From assembly GCF_964340395.1 (NCBI RefSeq), contig NC_135561.1, positions 21,649,486-21,713,485 of the forward strand: 64,000 nt of DNA, read 5' to 3'. The stretch comes from Glandiceps talaboti. Taxonomy: Eukaryota; Hemichordata; Enteropneusta; Spengelidae. The notes beneath the pieces are model-generated. The model was not told the origin of the DNA. It saw only the letters and a list, made by a program, of their open reading frames with translations, and did not search any database. Below are positions 24,402 to 40,612 of this stretch, one piece after another (within the stretch, counting starts at the first letter, position 1; the number at the start of each line of letters is the position of its first letter). The position numbers and the translations under genes are program-made.

Positions 24402-27400
24402 ATGCAAGCTATTTTCAATGAACAGATACAGCGCAGCGAATCTGGTTACCTGCAGTCTTATAAAGAAGGTAAGTCTTGTTTGAGTAAAGCAATGGCTTTA
24501 CTTGTTAATACCCCTATAAATCTCCTTTTCTCGTTTTCTCTACACATATAACAATGAAGAAGGACTCTACCGCTGAAAGATTTCAAGAAAAAGAATATCA
24601 AAGGTAAGTACCTATATAATTTTGTTCATTTTTTAATAATGTTTTTTCCTCGTTTTTTTTCAGATCACTGGAAAAGCTGATGAAGTTATTAGAAGATGAA
24701 GCATATAAGTAAGTTTCAAATCCTTTCAAATTTTATGTTTTTGTCAGTCATGAAAAAATGTTTTCTCAGTACATGTTTTATTGAGGCTTGTGTCATCGGA
24801 AAATGATGGTTGAGAGACCTAAAATCTTTTGTATATATATTTTGTATATATTTTGAATAACCTGTTGTTAGATCACCATACATTTAAATAAACCATGGAA
24901 TGCAGTATTTCTCTTCTCCTCTCAGGTAACACAATTGAGTCATCATTGATGAAGAAGGATGCTGCTGAAGAAACTTTATCAAAAGAAAAAAATATGAGAG
25001 GTATGTATCTATATATTATTTCTATTCAGTTTATTTGATAATGTGTTTACCCTATTTTTCCATGCCTACATGCATCTGTCTGTGTGTAGTACATCACTTC
25101 TCAGGCGGCAATATTTGTAGTTAAAAATAAACACTGTATAACTCAAAAACTGCAATACCCATGACATGTCATTGAAGTGCCTCCCCCCCCCCCCCCCATA
25201 TTATCAGATTCAAGCTATATTTGGAGACCTTGACATTCAGGGCCAATTATCAAAATCCAGCCAATTCATACCTATCACACACATTGTAGTGTTTACATAT
25301 TGCCAATTTATTTTAAATTATGTTTACAAGTAATGTGTAGAAAAGAATTAGACATTGTTTTTGGTGCTAATGTAATTTCTATTGAATGGCAGCCATATTT
25401 GTAGCCAAGTTCTTTTAAATCATGTCTCCATTCTGTCACATAGAATTAAAGTACAAATGTATTTCGGAGGGGGGGGGGGGTCTTCTACGAAGACTTGTTC
25501 GGTTCATAAAACAAGCAGTTTGTGCTTGTATTCCAGATCATGCTCATACCCCAGGAACTTGTGTCACCAGAATTAATGAAGGAAGCTCAAGAAAAAAGTT
25601 ATCAGAAGATAAAGAAGATAGTAAGTTTCAAGTCTAAAGGCCCAGTTACATGATGCAACGTACTCGACTAGCAACTCACCATGCAATTCGTCGCATGTGA
25701 CGAATTGCATCGTGTACTCGCCCCGTTGCAGGGTCTTGCGACGTCGCAAAGTGCGTCGCAAGGAAACCGACATGTCAGTTTCCTTGCGACTCGTCGCAAG
25801 TTGCTTCTTGAGTTGCACCATGTAACCACTTTGTCGCATCGCAAGTAATAATCTTTGACATATACCTACGTGTCAAATGACGTTCAATGTTATGGCCGCC
25901 ATGTTTTTAGTATAAATATATTCTATTTCATCAAGTATTATTGATATAATTTCGATTTATCACCACGATTGCCACTTATCAATAGTATACAATGTCTATG
26001 AATGCTTGATCTCCACTGAATATAATTTTATTTCCAACTTGAATGCAAGTAGCGACATCGGAAAGATCAAGATCGCCCTAAACGAACTTCAAATTGAATA
26101 GAGTTTTACTATCAATACTTCAACAAGTTTTCAGTCATTTTATTTGTAAATATTAGCAATTTCATAGCATTTTTGCCAAATTCCTGCCACTAGAAGACGA
26201 CCTAGATGACCTGTAACTTTTATATATCTACGCATGTGCAACAGTTAGCTCTTGCGACTCACCATGCAACTAGTTGCATCGTGTACGCACTCCATCACAG
26301 TTGCAAGCCTCGTCGCATGCGAGAAATTGCTTCATGAGTTGCATCATGTAACTGGGCCTTTAAAGTCTCTTTAAAATGTATGATTTTCTAAGTTGTGAAG
26401 ACATTTTTTCTCACTGGATGGTTTTATCAAAGATTGTGTTGAGGGAAAGTGATGGTTAAGAGACCAAAAATGTTTTCTTTATAGATCTGAAAAAACCATT
26501 GTTGGATCACCATAGATATAAATAATCCATGTAAATCTGCATGTCACTTTTCTACTCAGGTAACACAATTGACTCAACATTGAGGAAAACACTACTGAAG
26601 AAAGTCTAAAGGAAAAGAATATCAAAAGTAAATACCTATATAATTCTGTACAATTTATTTGATAATGTTTTTTTCTTCATTTTCAGATAATACCCATGCC
26701 ATGTGTCACTTTACTTAGGAAAAGGTGTGAATGAACGATTTGTTTTAGGGCATTTGTGTGCTTAGAGGGTTTGTTCAAATGGTTTATAAATAACATCAAA
26801 ACATGGTGATTGGCGTCAATAGGATGATGCCAGGTGTGGATAGCAGGGTGCCACGCCCTGCTAAAACTCTTGGTGGAGAACACTGTACCACTACTTCTAT
26901 CTATATATAGGCATAATTGACCACGTTTCCTTAGATTTACAGATTTATTGTTTCTGACATGGGATTAATATAACATTATGAGAGCAAATGTGTATATATG
27001 AGAGATATGTATATATATATAATTATATATATATTATTTCTTTTCAGTTTATTTGATAATGTCTTTGCCTTATTTTTTAGATTACACCCAGGAATGATGA
27101 AGAAAGCTAGCTTAGAATGTTATTAAAAGAAGAGGACAAGTAAGTTTCTTATTTTGCAATCTTGATATTCTAATCACTCCTAAAATGAATCATTAGTCTC
27201 TAAAAGGGGGACTATTAGAATGGGATTCATGCAGTATCCAATTTCTTTCAAACCTGGCACAAAGGTGACATGTCAACTGGGACATACACAAAGTTGACCA
27301 AAGAGGTTGGTTATTGAAATGCAGCCATTTCCTGCATAAGTATCTATTTCTTGCCAGTAAATTCTTTTAAATCATGTTGTGTTCATAGAAGTCAAGTATT

Positions 27401-29736
27401 CAAGGGGGGTCTGTACCTTCCATGAAGTCTTGCCAGCTTTTTTTAGTTTGAACAGACAAGCAGAACAGTTTTCAACTGGTGACCATTAGTTCTACTTTAG
27501 TAAAAATGCACTCTCCTAATTAAATTAAATTTGGTACATACTTCAAACATAACTAATTGTATATGTTCTGTTAATGTTGCATTCAAACAATTATTGTGTG
27601 TAGGGACAAAAATCTAAAGACTTTGCCCTTATGGAAGGCATTCAGTTTAAATCTGTTTGGTATTCTGTTCAATTCAGTTCATATTAATGTTTTCTTTGTT
27701 TACAGATCTTACCCACGAAGAACTAATATGACCAGAATTGAAGAGGATTATGCTATAGAAGAAAGTTATCAAACAAGAAGAAGAAGACATAAGTAAGTGT
27801 CAAATATTACAATCTCTTCAAAGTTAGTGTTAATAACCCCGACCCCTTGATCGTGATGCCAATGTTCAAAGTTAAAAAGCCAAAATTATTCAAAGTGTGG
27901 ACGTACACCTCTGACATCCAATGGCCATCCAGCTATAGTAATGTTTTATTGAAGACCGGGACAGGGACTTATGGATTGGGTTCCATCTGTCCGTCCGTCC
28001 ATCTGCAGCCGTTTCTTGGAGATGCCTGGACCGATTTTTTTCAAACTTGGTACAGGGGTAACATACAATGGCATACATATGCACGTCAAAATGTTTCATG
28101 ATACAATCCAATATGGCCGCCTAGCAGCCATTTTGTTTGCAAATTTTCCATGTCCAAAGCCATAACTGAGACATGCTTGAACAGATCTCATTCAAAGTTT
28201 GTATTAGGACAGTGTTCTATGACATACATGTGCATATCCATTTTCGTCGTGATATGATCCCCATACCCGACCCATCCTTTATTGTTGTAGGCATGTTCCA
28301 TGTCCAACAAGCAGACACAACATATCTAAGTCTGTTTGATTTAGGTTCACAAGTGTTGTTGTGTGATCAGAGTAGTGATAATTCCTTAAACCCCAATCAT
28401 AGCGGGGCCTATGTCATTCTCAATGACTTGTCCTTGTTTGTTTCCAGGTCTCATCCATGAAGAATATGACAGAAAGCTATCAAACAAGAAGCCGACGTAG
28501 GTAAGTTTCCAAATTTGCAATCTCATCAAAGTTTGTTTTCATAAAACACACCCTTGATCTTTATCACAATGTTTAAAGTCAAATTGCCCAAATTATAAGG
28601 GGGGGGGGGGTACACCTCTTAGATCCATGGACGACTTTCAATGAAATCTAGCACAAATGTTGTATACAGTAGTCCACATATGCATGTGATTATGTTTAAT
28701 GACTTTTACAATATGAGTTGGATGGCAGTCATATTTATTGTCAGAATATTGACCTGATAGAGGGAAAGTTACGTTTTTGACCAAGACTTGTTAATAATGT
28801 GTTTCCTTATTACATCTTTGTTTTTAGACCATGCCAATGCTGCCAAGAAAATGTATTACCACAATTTATGACTTCAAAGCTGTCGAAAAAAGATATTATC
28901 AGAGGAAGAAGAGAAAAGCAAGTATTTCATTGAGCAGTTTGGTAATAATCTTCTTATGTTATGTACTTGTCAGTCACAAGGAAATTGTTTTCTTGATAGA
29001 TGTTTTATTGAGGTTTGTGTTGAGGGAAAATCTTGGTTAAGAGTCCTGCAATACTTTCTATATTTATCTGAATTCACCATTGTTGGATCAGCATACGTGT
29101 AAATAAACAAATACCTGTGTTCATCATTCTACATCTGATGATTTTTAGTACCATTTCAGTTGATTATTTAGTTGATATAAAAGTCTGGTAGGTAATTTAC
29201 TCAGAATTACAGATGGAAGTTCCTGACATGGGATCATATAAAAAGATGACAACAGGTGTTTTTGAGTTGTATTTCAGTTCTGTTCAGTTGATAAAATGTT
29301 TCTCCTGGTATTTCAGATCGTACTTGTACGTCAGGAATTTGTATTACTGGAATTGAAGAAGAAATCTGAAGAAAACAGGATGAAGTAAGTTTGACATCTT
29401 GCCATCAGTTGAATTGTTGTCTATATTCCACTTGAAAATAACCCAAAGCTCACTGCTTGTACTGAATAGAGTAGCCAGCTGTTGGTTTAAGACACTGGCT
29501 ATGGACCATATAAGAGCTTGCAAAGAAGAGTGTTAATCTTTAAAGTTTTATTGATGGAAGGTCTGTCCATTCATCAGTGTATTTATTATTTGGAATTTGG
29601 AATTATATTTGCATGAGCTTTACTGTGAATTAATATTGAATTATGTCAATGATTTTTTGATTGCAGGAATCAACAAACTCTCATGAGCACTTTGAATGCG
29701 CTGCACTTAAAGAACTGTACCAAAGATTGTACATAG
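24402..29736 (+). CDS. Candidate split gene made of duplicated mini-exons
   Basis: Twelve short segments on the plus strand have exon-like edges: 24402-24468 (ATG start, donor GTAAGT), 24560-24603, 24664-24708, 24926-25000, 25537-25620, 26560-26627, 26687-26724, 27081-27139, 27706-27792, 28448-28500, 28828-28921, 29317-29384, plus a terminal segment 29667-29736 with a stop. Most acceptors follow T-rich tracts ending TTCAG or TTTAG and most donors are GTAAGT. Segments 24560, 24926 and 26560 are copies of each other (MKKDxxAEE type); 25537, 27706 and 29317 are another set (PQELVSPELMKE / RQEFVLLELKKK). The first segment joins 24926 and 25537 in frame, and 28828, 29317 and 29667 join in frame to the stop. 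Other segments contain stops in the ancestral frame. It could be a fast-evolving gene with Lys/Glu-rich modules, a non-coding transcript, or a decaying array. Confidence 0.35.
25635..26362. mobile_element. 728-bp inverted-repeat transposon with 5-bp target duplication
   Basis: A perfect 25-bp terminal inverted repeat starts TAAAGGCCCAGTTACATG on the left and appears as its complement on the right. AAGTC flanks both sides (25630-25634 and 26363-26367). The body is rich in GTCGCA/TGCGAC motifs and contains a strong hairpin near 25680-25710. There is no open frame, so this is a non-autonomous element. It sits directly after the donor of the mini-exon at 25537-25620. Confidence 0.85.
27950..28430 (+). 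repeat. Element R4, single-core copy
   Basis: Carries the same head, just over one copy of the core, and the same tail as 15.8-17.6 kb. It lies in an intron-like gap between the mini-exons at 27706 and 28448. Confidence 0.82.
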
Positions 29737-30944
29737 TTGTACATATTCTCTAGACATCTGATTCATCACCATGAAAACATATCACTGTCAACATGCATGT
29801 CAGCCTGGAGGGGAGCCATAGGCATGTACCATGCTAGATATTATCAAAGACAGTAACCTATGACTTTGACCTTCATATTCAAGGTCAGCTAGCAATTTAC
29901 TCCATACTGTTAATATTTTGTACAGACAAATTTAAGTATATTGGAAACATAACTTTTAGGTGAGCTTTCTGTCTAAAAACTGACCTTTGCCCTTGACTGT
30001 CAGGATATTATGAACTTAATTATCATCAACTTGTACAAGCAGATTTTGGACACTGATTAACATTACATTCCTGCATTTAATTTTGGGCTATTGTCCTTGA
30101 ACATAATAGAACACAACTAGTTTGTTTGTTTTTATCACAAGGCCAGTTGGTTTTGTTAAGTTAGGTAATGGTAATACTTTGGTGTAATTATAAATTTATG
30201 TTCACTGCGAAATGATCAGATATCTGGTATTTAATCCTCTTTCTCCCAACTAGTAGTTAGGTTTGTACAAACAAACATCCTACAGCCACTGGGAGAAAGA
30301 GGATTAAAGTCTTCTGAAAATTGAAATTTTTGATTAAATGGTTATAAGAACTTTAGAACCAGCTGGTTAGTATACAGTTGGGTGGGGAACTATTTACATC
30401 AGAAAATTGTGAAATTTAAGTAACATGATACAAATCTTCATTGTACTTCAAATGATAGACTTCGTTGCTGTAGTCTTAATTTGTGCAAGCTTTGATCACT
30501 CCTATCCAACCTAAACCTTCTTTATGTAACCTTAACCTGAACTATAACCTTTAACCTATAACCTTACCCTAACAATAACACTAACACTAACATTAATCCC
30601 AACTAATATATAATAAAAGCAACTCTAACTATCTTTCGGTGGTCGTTAAGTTTGCACAAAGAAACCGGGCAACTTGTCTAGTATTTGTAGTACAATGATT
30701 ATTGTGGGATTTACTGAACAACACTTTATGGGGAGTCACACAGGTTATATGTTTGTTTATCCTTCATATAATTGTGGGTATTTTCACATGGGTTGTTGTT
30801 CATATTTGGTTGCTTATACTTTACAATACCCTTTGTATTACCACTGCCATTCTTCATACAAAGTATTTGAAAAGTATGTCCATCCCAAATGAAAAGTATC
30901 TCTCTTTCCTACATGAAAATGCTTTTCATATAGATGTAGGGTAT
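29737..30944. other. DNA downstream of the mini-exon array
   Basis: AT-rich, includes the palindrome at 30230 and a C-rich AACCT/ACCCTAAC patch at 30515-30600. A possible poly(A) signal AATAAA lies at 30611. No gene recognised. Confidence 0.45.
30230..30308. mobile_element. Tiny palindromic element
   Basis: Perfect 19-bp arms, TTTAATCCTCTTTCTCCCA and its complement, enclose a 41-base loop that itself contains a partial inverted repeat around TTTGTACAAA. It would form a stable hairpin in DNA or RNA. It fits a minimal MITE, though no target duplication is clear. Confidence 0.65.
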
Positions 30945-32535
30945 TGATGTACTCTTCATTTAGGGGATGGATGTACTTTATATTTAGGGAAGTTTTATTT
31001 AGGGGATGTACTTTTATTTAGGGAATGGATGTACTTTATATTAAGGGGAGAGAAATATTTTATTAGGGGATGGATGTACTATTTATTTAGGGGATGGATG
31101 TACTTTATATTAAGGGGAGAGAAATATTTTATGTAGGGGATGGACATACTTTATTTTAAGGAGAGAGAAATATTTTATTTAGGGGATGGATGCACTTTAT
31201 ATTTAGGGGAGATAAATATTTTATTAGGGGATGGATATAGGTACTTTTTATTTAAGGGATGGATGTACTTTATATTAAGGAGAGAGAATAAAATTTTAGG
31301 GGATGGGTGTACTTTTTATTTAGGGGAGAGCAATATTTTGTTAAGGGGATGGATGTACTTTTTATTTAGGGGATGTATGTACTTTATATTAAAGGGAGAG
31401 AAATATTTAATGTAGGGGATGGATGTACTTTTTTTTAAGGGGAGAGAAATATTTTATTTAGGGAATGTATGTACTTTATATTAAGGAGAGAGAAATACAA
31501 TTTTAGGGGATGAATGTACTTTATATTAAGGGGATAGAAATATTTTATTTAGGGGATGGATGTACTTTTTATTTAGGGGATAGAACTATTTTATTTAGGG
31601 GATGGATGTACTTTACATTTAGGGGATAGAAATATTTTATTTAGGGGATGGATGTACTTAATGTTAAGGGGAGAGAAATATTTTATTTAGGGGATGGATG
31701 TACTTTTTATTATGGGGCGAGAAATGTTTTATTTAGGGGATGGATGTACTTTTTATTTCGGGGATGGATGTACTTTTTATTTCGGGGATTGGTGTACTTT
31801 TTTTCGTGGATGGGTGTACTTTTTATTTACGAGAAATATTTTATTTAGGGAATGGATGTACTTTATATTAAGGGGAGAGAATTATTTTATTTAGGGGATG
31901 GATGTACTTTTTATTTGGGGATGGGTGTACTTTATATTTAGGGGGGCGAGAAATATTTTATTTAGGGGATGGATGTATGTTTTATTTAGGGGAGAGAAAT
32001 ATTGTATTTATGGAATGGATGTACTTTATGATAAGGAGAGAGAAATATTTTATTTAGGGGATGGATGCACTTTGTATTAAGGAGATGGATGTACTTTATA
32101 TTAAGGGGAGAGATATTTTATTTATGGGATTGATATACTTTATATTAAGGGGATAGAAATATTTTATTTAGGGGATGGATGTATTTTATATTAAGGGGAG
32201 AGAAATATTGTATTAAGGGGATGGATGTACTTTATATTAAGGGGATGGATGTACTTTATATTTAGGGGAGAGAAATATTGTATTAAGGGGATGGATGTAC
32301 TTTATATTAAGGGGAGAGATTTTATTTAGGGGATGGATGTACTTTATATTAAGGAGAGAGAAATAATTTATTTAGGGGATGGATGTACTTTATATTAAGG
32401 GAGAGAAATATTTTATTTAGGGGATGGATGTACTTTTTATTAAGGGGAGATATATTTTATTTAGGGGATGGATGTACTTTTTATTAAGGGGAGAGTATTA
32501 TATTTTATTTAGGGGGTGGATGTACTTTATGGATG
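30945..32535 (+). repeat. Minisatellite, ~23/47-bp unit
   Basis: Alternating half-units GGGGATGGATGTACTTTATA and GGGGAGAGAAATATTTTATT, each joined by TTTAG or TTAAG, repeated about 65 times. Open frames over it follow from the repeat. Confidence 0.93.
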
Positions 32536-32883
32536 CAATTACGATATATGCCTACGCTTTTCCAGAGTTTTTAAAATATTTTTTATCTCTGGCTTTTAGT
32601 GCGGGGCCAAGTTTGGGTTAGCAATGCCTTAGTAACCCCTGTTGTTATAGAAATTGTAATGTAACCACTTTTGTATGGATTATTGTATTGTACTTGCATG
32701 TAGAGTATTTTAGAAAAGTCTGATATTAAAACAATATGATTGCAGCTTGTCAGTAATGTCTGTTTGTGTGTGAAGCCCATGAGTGTAAGTAAACACAATA
32801 GATTAGTTTGGTGAGATCATTTTTGACAAGTTTAGAAAGACACAAACTAAAACTATTATAATAATTGTATATATTGTGACATG

Positions 32884-33195
32884 ACATATCAATGTCCATA
32901 GCTTAAGTTGATCTAGTCAATCTATGAATGGACATTGATATGATTACACACACAATACAGTGTATGGATAAATCACATACAACTTTTGATTCAGTGTGGA
33001 GTCCATGTGTATGTGGTAGACTTAGTGTTGACACTCTCTTCAGTACAGCATGGCTAGTGATGTTACCCCAGGCTGTAAAAACTGATCACTCCCTTAACTT
33101 GATCTAGTCAATCTATGAATGGACATTGATATGACTACACACACAACACAATGTACCGGTATGTATCAATCAAATACAACTTCAAGTGTGCATGG
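32884..33195. repeat. 192-bp tandem duplication with a 15-bp-arm hairpin
   Basis: CTTAACTTGATCTAGTCAAT...ATGGACATTGATATG occurs at about 32903 and 33095. In the first copy CATATCAATGTCCAT (32886) pairs with ATGGACATTGATATG (32928), a perfect hairpin around a TTGATCTAGTCAA loop. Confidence 0.8.
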
Positions 33196-36456
<3,261 letters not shown>

Positions 36457-36594
36457 ATCACATGACTATGAAATAACATTGCATGGATTCTAGGCAAAAA
36501 GTGTCATGGTACAGAGCATGTCAATGGAATTCGAAGTGGAGGAATGATAGTGTATGAAGACAAAGTTGTGTGCTAGCTATTATGTATCATTCAG

Positions 36595-36920
36595 GGTGAC
36601 TGTGTGTGCACATATGTATCATTCAGAGTAACTAACTTACTGTATGTATCAGTCAAGGTAACTAACTTACTGTATGTATCAGTCAGTGCGACTGTGTGTG
36701 TGCTACTGTATGTTTTAGTCACTGTGATTGTGTGCTGCTATATGTATCAGTCAGTGCGACTGTGTGTGCTACTGTATGTCCATGATCAGTCAGTGCGACT
36801 GTGTGTGCTACTGTGTGTCTCAGTCAATGTGACTGTGTGTGCTACTGTGTGTCTCAGTCAGTGTGACTGTGTGTGCTACTGTATGTATCAGTCAGTGTGA
36901 CTATCTGTGTGCTACTATAT
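36595..36920 (+). repeat. Minisatellite R5, left part
   Basis: Units of about 34-36 bp, GTATCAGTCAGTGCGACTGT then GTGTGCTACTGTAT. The array is interrupted at 36921 by a transposon and continues at 39210. Confidence 0.9.
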
Positions 36921-39209
36921 CAGGGCCGTAGCCTGACCAAATTGCCAAGGGGGGCAGAACTTTGTCTTGATTCAATCTTGCATGTAAAATTTAGAAATGT
37001 GCTAATTTACATAAATTTGCATGCAATTTACATAATATCTATTTTAGCATACGCAATTAAATATCATATGTAAGGTCACAAAAAATAAAAAATGCTGGTC
37101 AACGGGTAAACTAACCCATCACATTGGGTAAGTAGGTCGATTTCATTTTTTTACAATGCTTGACAAGGATAAAACAAACCATACATAATGATAGCAAAAT
37201 ATTTCAGGTGGAGTTTAGATAGACCTTATTCAGTCATCTTGATTTTATCTCATGCAATTTGTCTGCATAGCTACAGTTAGGAAATGTACACAATTTACGG
37301 TTAAACAAATGGTGTAGTTCCTCTCACCCTCTCTTCTCAAAAAATGTTAAGCCCCTCCAATTGAAACTCAAGCATTATATTAGCCACCCCTTCTGTTACC
37401 CAGACTACAGTTGAGATATAAAATCATATGGTACAATGATGCATTGGAAGGAGACAACTCCAAAGGTGAAAAAAATAAGACGGTGTAGGAGACCATTTAG
37501 AAGCATAAAATATCAAACCATACGCATAATAAAATACCAGAATTGAAACAATTATGCTATGCCTTACATATTATTTGGAAGTGTATTTGGTTGTGGCAAA
37601 GCTGAAAAATATTATGCGGCTGTGCACATGGTAAATGACTTCTCCTGAAGTTTAATTTAATTCCAAAAAATCCCGAATAAAGAGCAAAAACATTTCAAGA
37701 CTTTCAGACTTTTGATGGCCCAATGGTCGTAAACCTTTGTTCAATTCTTTTTAGTGCGCATTGGATATTTAATCTCATTTCATGCTTGTATGCAACATCA
37801 CAGCCAAGTAAACCACTGTATAAGATATTATATTATTTGGAATAGACTCAAATGTATAGTGTTACATGTACTATTCAGAAAATATAAAGAAATATCCTTA
37901 ATTTTGAAAAAAAAAATGCGAAGCCTGCATGAGGATATATTGCCCATCACCAGAAAAAAATATATGGGTAGGTTGAACAGCTTTTTCATTTTTTTCTGGC
38001 CTAATGTCGTATCTTTCAAAGTAGTTGCCAAAAAGATGTCACATTCAAAGTAAAAAAAAATGGATGGTGCTTTCTCAAATAAGTAACACAACAAAATAAT
38101 CATTTTCTTTACCCAAATTCCAAAACTGTTATGGCCTCGTTTATGTCGGAACCCAATGTGAACTCAATGAATTCTCCTTGTCATTATCATTATCATTATA
38201 ATGGAAATTGAAGTTTGAATTTTGATGTCGAAGGTACAGCTCTGTTTACAAATTCAAGGCCATTCTGTCCATAGCAAATTATCGCTTCAAAATGAATTAC
38301 GGAATAACGCTAGTGTCAGTGTGCAATGAGATAATTATATCAATAATAATAATAATAATAATAATATTGGTTTATTGCTCTCAAAGGCCACCGGCCCAAA
38401 TAGCAAATCCATCACAGATATACAAAATGCAAAATATACAAAACGGACACAGAAAATTCAACTATTAATAAAGGAAAGAAAAGAAAAGAAAAAGGAAACA
38501 TACTACTTCAAATACATTCTTTTATTACCGAATAATTATATCAAACAACATACAACGTCGAACACAATTATTGAATGAAATATCTTCAAATAGTGGATCT
38601 TAAACTGCATACCTAGTTTAATAGTTTGTCAGGGCCCCCAAATATTCCAAAAAGAGATCTGCCGTTTTATCAGACTGAGTATGAAATGTTTTAATAAGGA
38701 ACAAGATGTAAATGAGATCGACCGCATCTTCAGAGTCACTGCATGCAGCATAGCAGGCGACCTCACATTGAACGACTTTTTTCGTCTTTTTTTTTGAGTT
38801 TCACTCGCTGACATTATAATTGCGACTTTCTATCTTCAAATGAAGGAGACTTTCAAGACTACTGTTACTCGCGGAAAATGCACAGTACATGTGCGTACTT
38901 CTTTTGTACTTTCCCGCACAAAGAATTTTTAATCTGCTGAAAAAAGTTACAATTTTTAACTGGACACATTTTTATGTTAAGTCGGGGTACAATAGCGATA
39001 TAAGATACATATTAGCCAGGAGTCAGCAGTGTACAGTCACTCTATACTAGTGGGCTATTCATTTAAATCGCACATGCTAGGATTCGTCACGTAAATAACG
39101 ATTTTAATAGCATCGTTATGTATTCAAAAAGTCGCTTTTTTTCTTTCTTTTTTCCAAAATCTCAGGGGGGCAGCTGTCCCTTGCCCCCCCCCCCCAGGCT
39201 ACGGTACTG
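36921..39209. mobile_element. 2.3-kb element with CAGGGCCGTAGCC-type ends inserted in a minisatellite
   Basis: The left end CAGGGCCGTAGCCTG and the reverse complement of the right end CAGTACCGTAGCCTG differ at two positions; G- or C-rich tracts follow on both inner sides. The minisatellite breaks off at the left end and resumes exactly at the right end, which fixes the borders. CAGGG-type ends suggest the hAT group, but no clean 8-bp duplication is seen. A TAA repeat followed by ATTGGTTTATTGCTCTC (38345-38385) looks like the tail of a nested retroelement. No transposase can be read. Confidence 0.7.
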
Positions 39210-39596
39210 TATCAGTCAGTGCGACTGTGTGTGCTACTGTATGTCTCAATCAGTGCGACTGTGTGCTACTATGTCTCAGTCAGTGTGACTGTGTGTGCTA
39301 CTGTATGTATCAGTCAGTGTGACCATCTGTGTGCTACTATATGTATCAGTCAGTGCGACTGTGTGCTACTGTGTGTCTCAGTCAGTGTGACTATGCGTGT
39401 GCTACTGTGTGTCTCAGTCAGTGTGACTGTGTGCTACTGTATGTATCAGTCAGTGCGACTGTGTGTTCTACTGTATGTATCAGTCAGTGCGACTGTGTAT
39501 GCTACTGTATGTCTCAGTCAGTGCGACTGTCTCAGTCAGTGTGACTATGTGTGTGCTACTGTATGTATCAGTCAGTGCGACTATCTGTGTGCTACT
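39210..39596 (+). repeat. Minisatellite R5, right part
   Basis: Same unit as 36595-36920, about eleven copies, interrupted again at 39597 by the foldback element. A last degenerate trace (TACTGGGTATCAGTAAT) follows the foldback at 43576. Confidence 0.9.
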
Positions 39597-40205
39597 GTAC
39601 GGCGGCCCACAGGTGACAGACGAAAACTAAATTTTTGCTATAAATAATTGATTTTTGAGGGCAAAATATTTAATAAAAGGATAACACTTTTATTTCATAC
39701 GACAAAACATTAATTTCTTGGGTCAATATAGAAATATCAAAGCAAAAAACTACAATTTCTGTGACAAATAAATTCTTTTTACGGAGCAGAAATTAATTTG
39801 CGAAACGAAAACTTTTATTCGTGTGGCCCAACCTTTTATTTTCGAGTGATAATATTTAAGTTGCGGGATAAAATGTAAATGTCAAGCCGGAATATGAATT
39901 TAAGTCCCTTACAATCTTATACTCTGACTGCAGAAACAACATTTGTCACCATACAACCTCCTTTTCTAATCGACGAGATTTACTTAACACAGGATGCAAC
40001 ATTAATGTTTGGGGACGAAACATTAATAGGCGAGGACAAAACTTTCTTTTTGCTTGACGGAAGTTGGACTGCATGACGGAAATTGATTATATATCCCACA
40101 ATCCTCGGCACACTCTTGGCGGCTATTTCAACTTCGCGACCAGCACTATATCTGATCATGTCAAGTGGTAAACACATCAATTGTTTCCAGTGTATAATTT
40201 TTTTC

Positions 40206-40207
<2 letters not shown>

Positions 40208-40268
<61 letters not shown>

Positions 40269-40516
40269 GCCTGTCTCTATCTCTGTCTGTCTGGCTGGCT
40301 GTATGTATGTATGTCTCCCCCTCTGTATGTCTGTATGTCTGTCTGCCTGTCTCTATCTCTGTCTGTCTGTCTGTCTCTTCTGACTGGCTGTATGTGTTTA
40401 TGTATGTATGTATGTATGTATGTATGTATGTATGTATGTATGTATGTATGTATGTATGTATGTATGTATGTATGTATGTATGGCTGACTGGCTGGCTGTC
40501 CGTCTCTCCCCCCCCC

Positions 40517-40611
<95 letters not shown>

Positions 40612-40612
40612 C
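40208..40612. repeat. Compound microsatellite at inner edge of left foldback arm
   Basis: (CTGT)n to about 40270, mixed CTGT/TATG, (TATG)n 40398-40480, then (TC)n 40515-40608. The pyrimidine-rich strand is continuous for about 400 bases. Confidence 0.95.

Noticed and set aside
30530-30610. Telomere-like ACCCTAAC / TTAACCT patch
   Set aside because: Only a few imperfect AACCT/ACCCTAAC phrases; not a TTAGGG array and not at a sequence end.
30945-32535. Frames of MDVLFIxG and GDGCTFYF type
   Set aside because: Translations of the 23/47-bp minisatellite.
39879-40076. Identical 65-residue frame in both foldback arms (also 43293-43096)
   Set aside because: Identity reflects the inverted repeat; the peptide has no recognisable motif and both copies end at the same chance stop.
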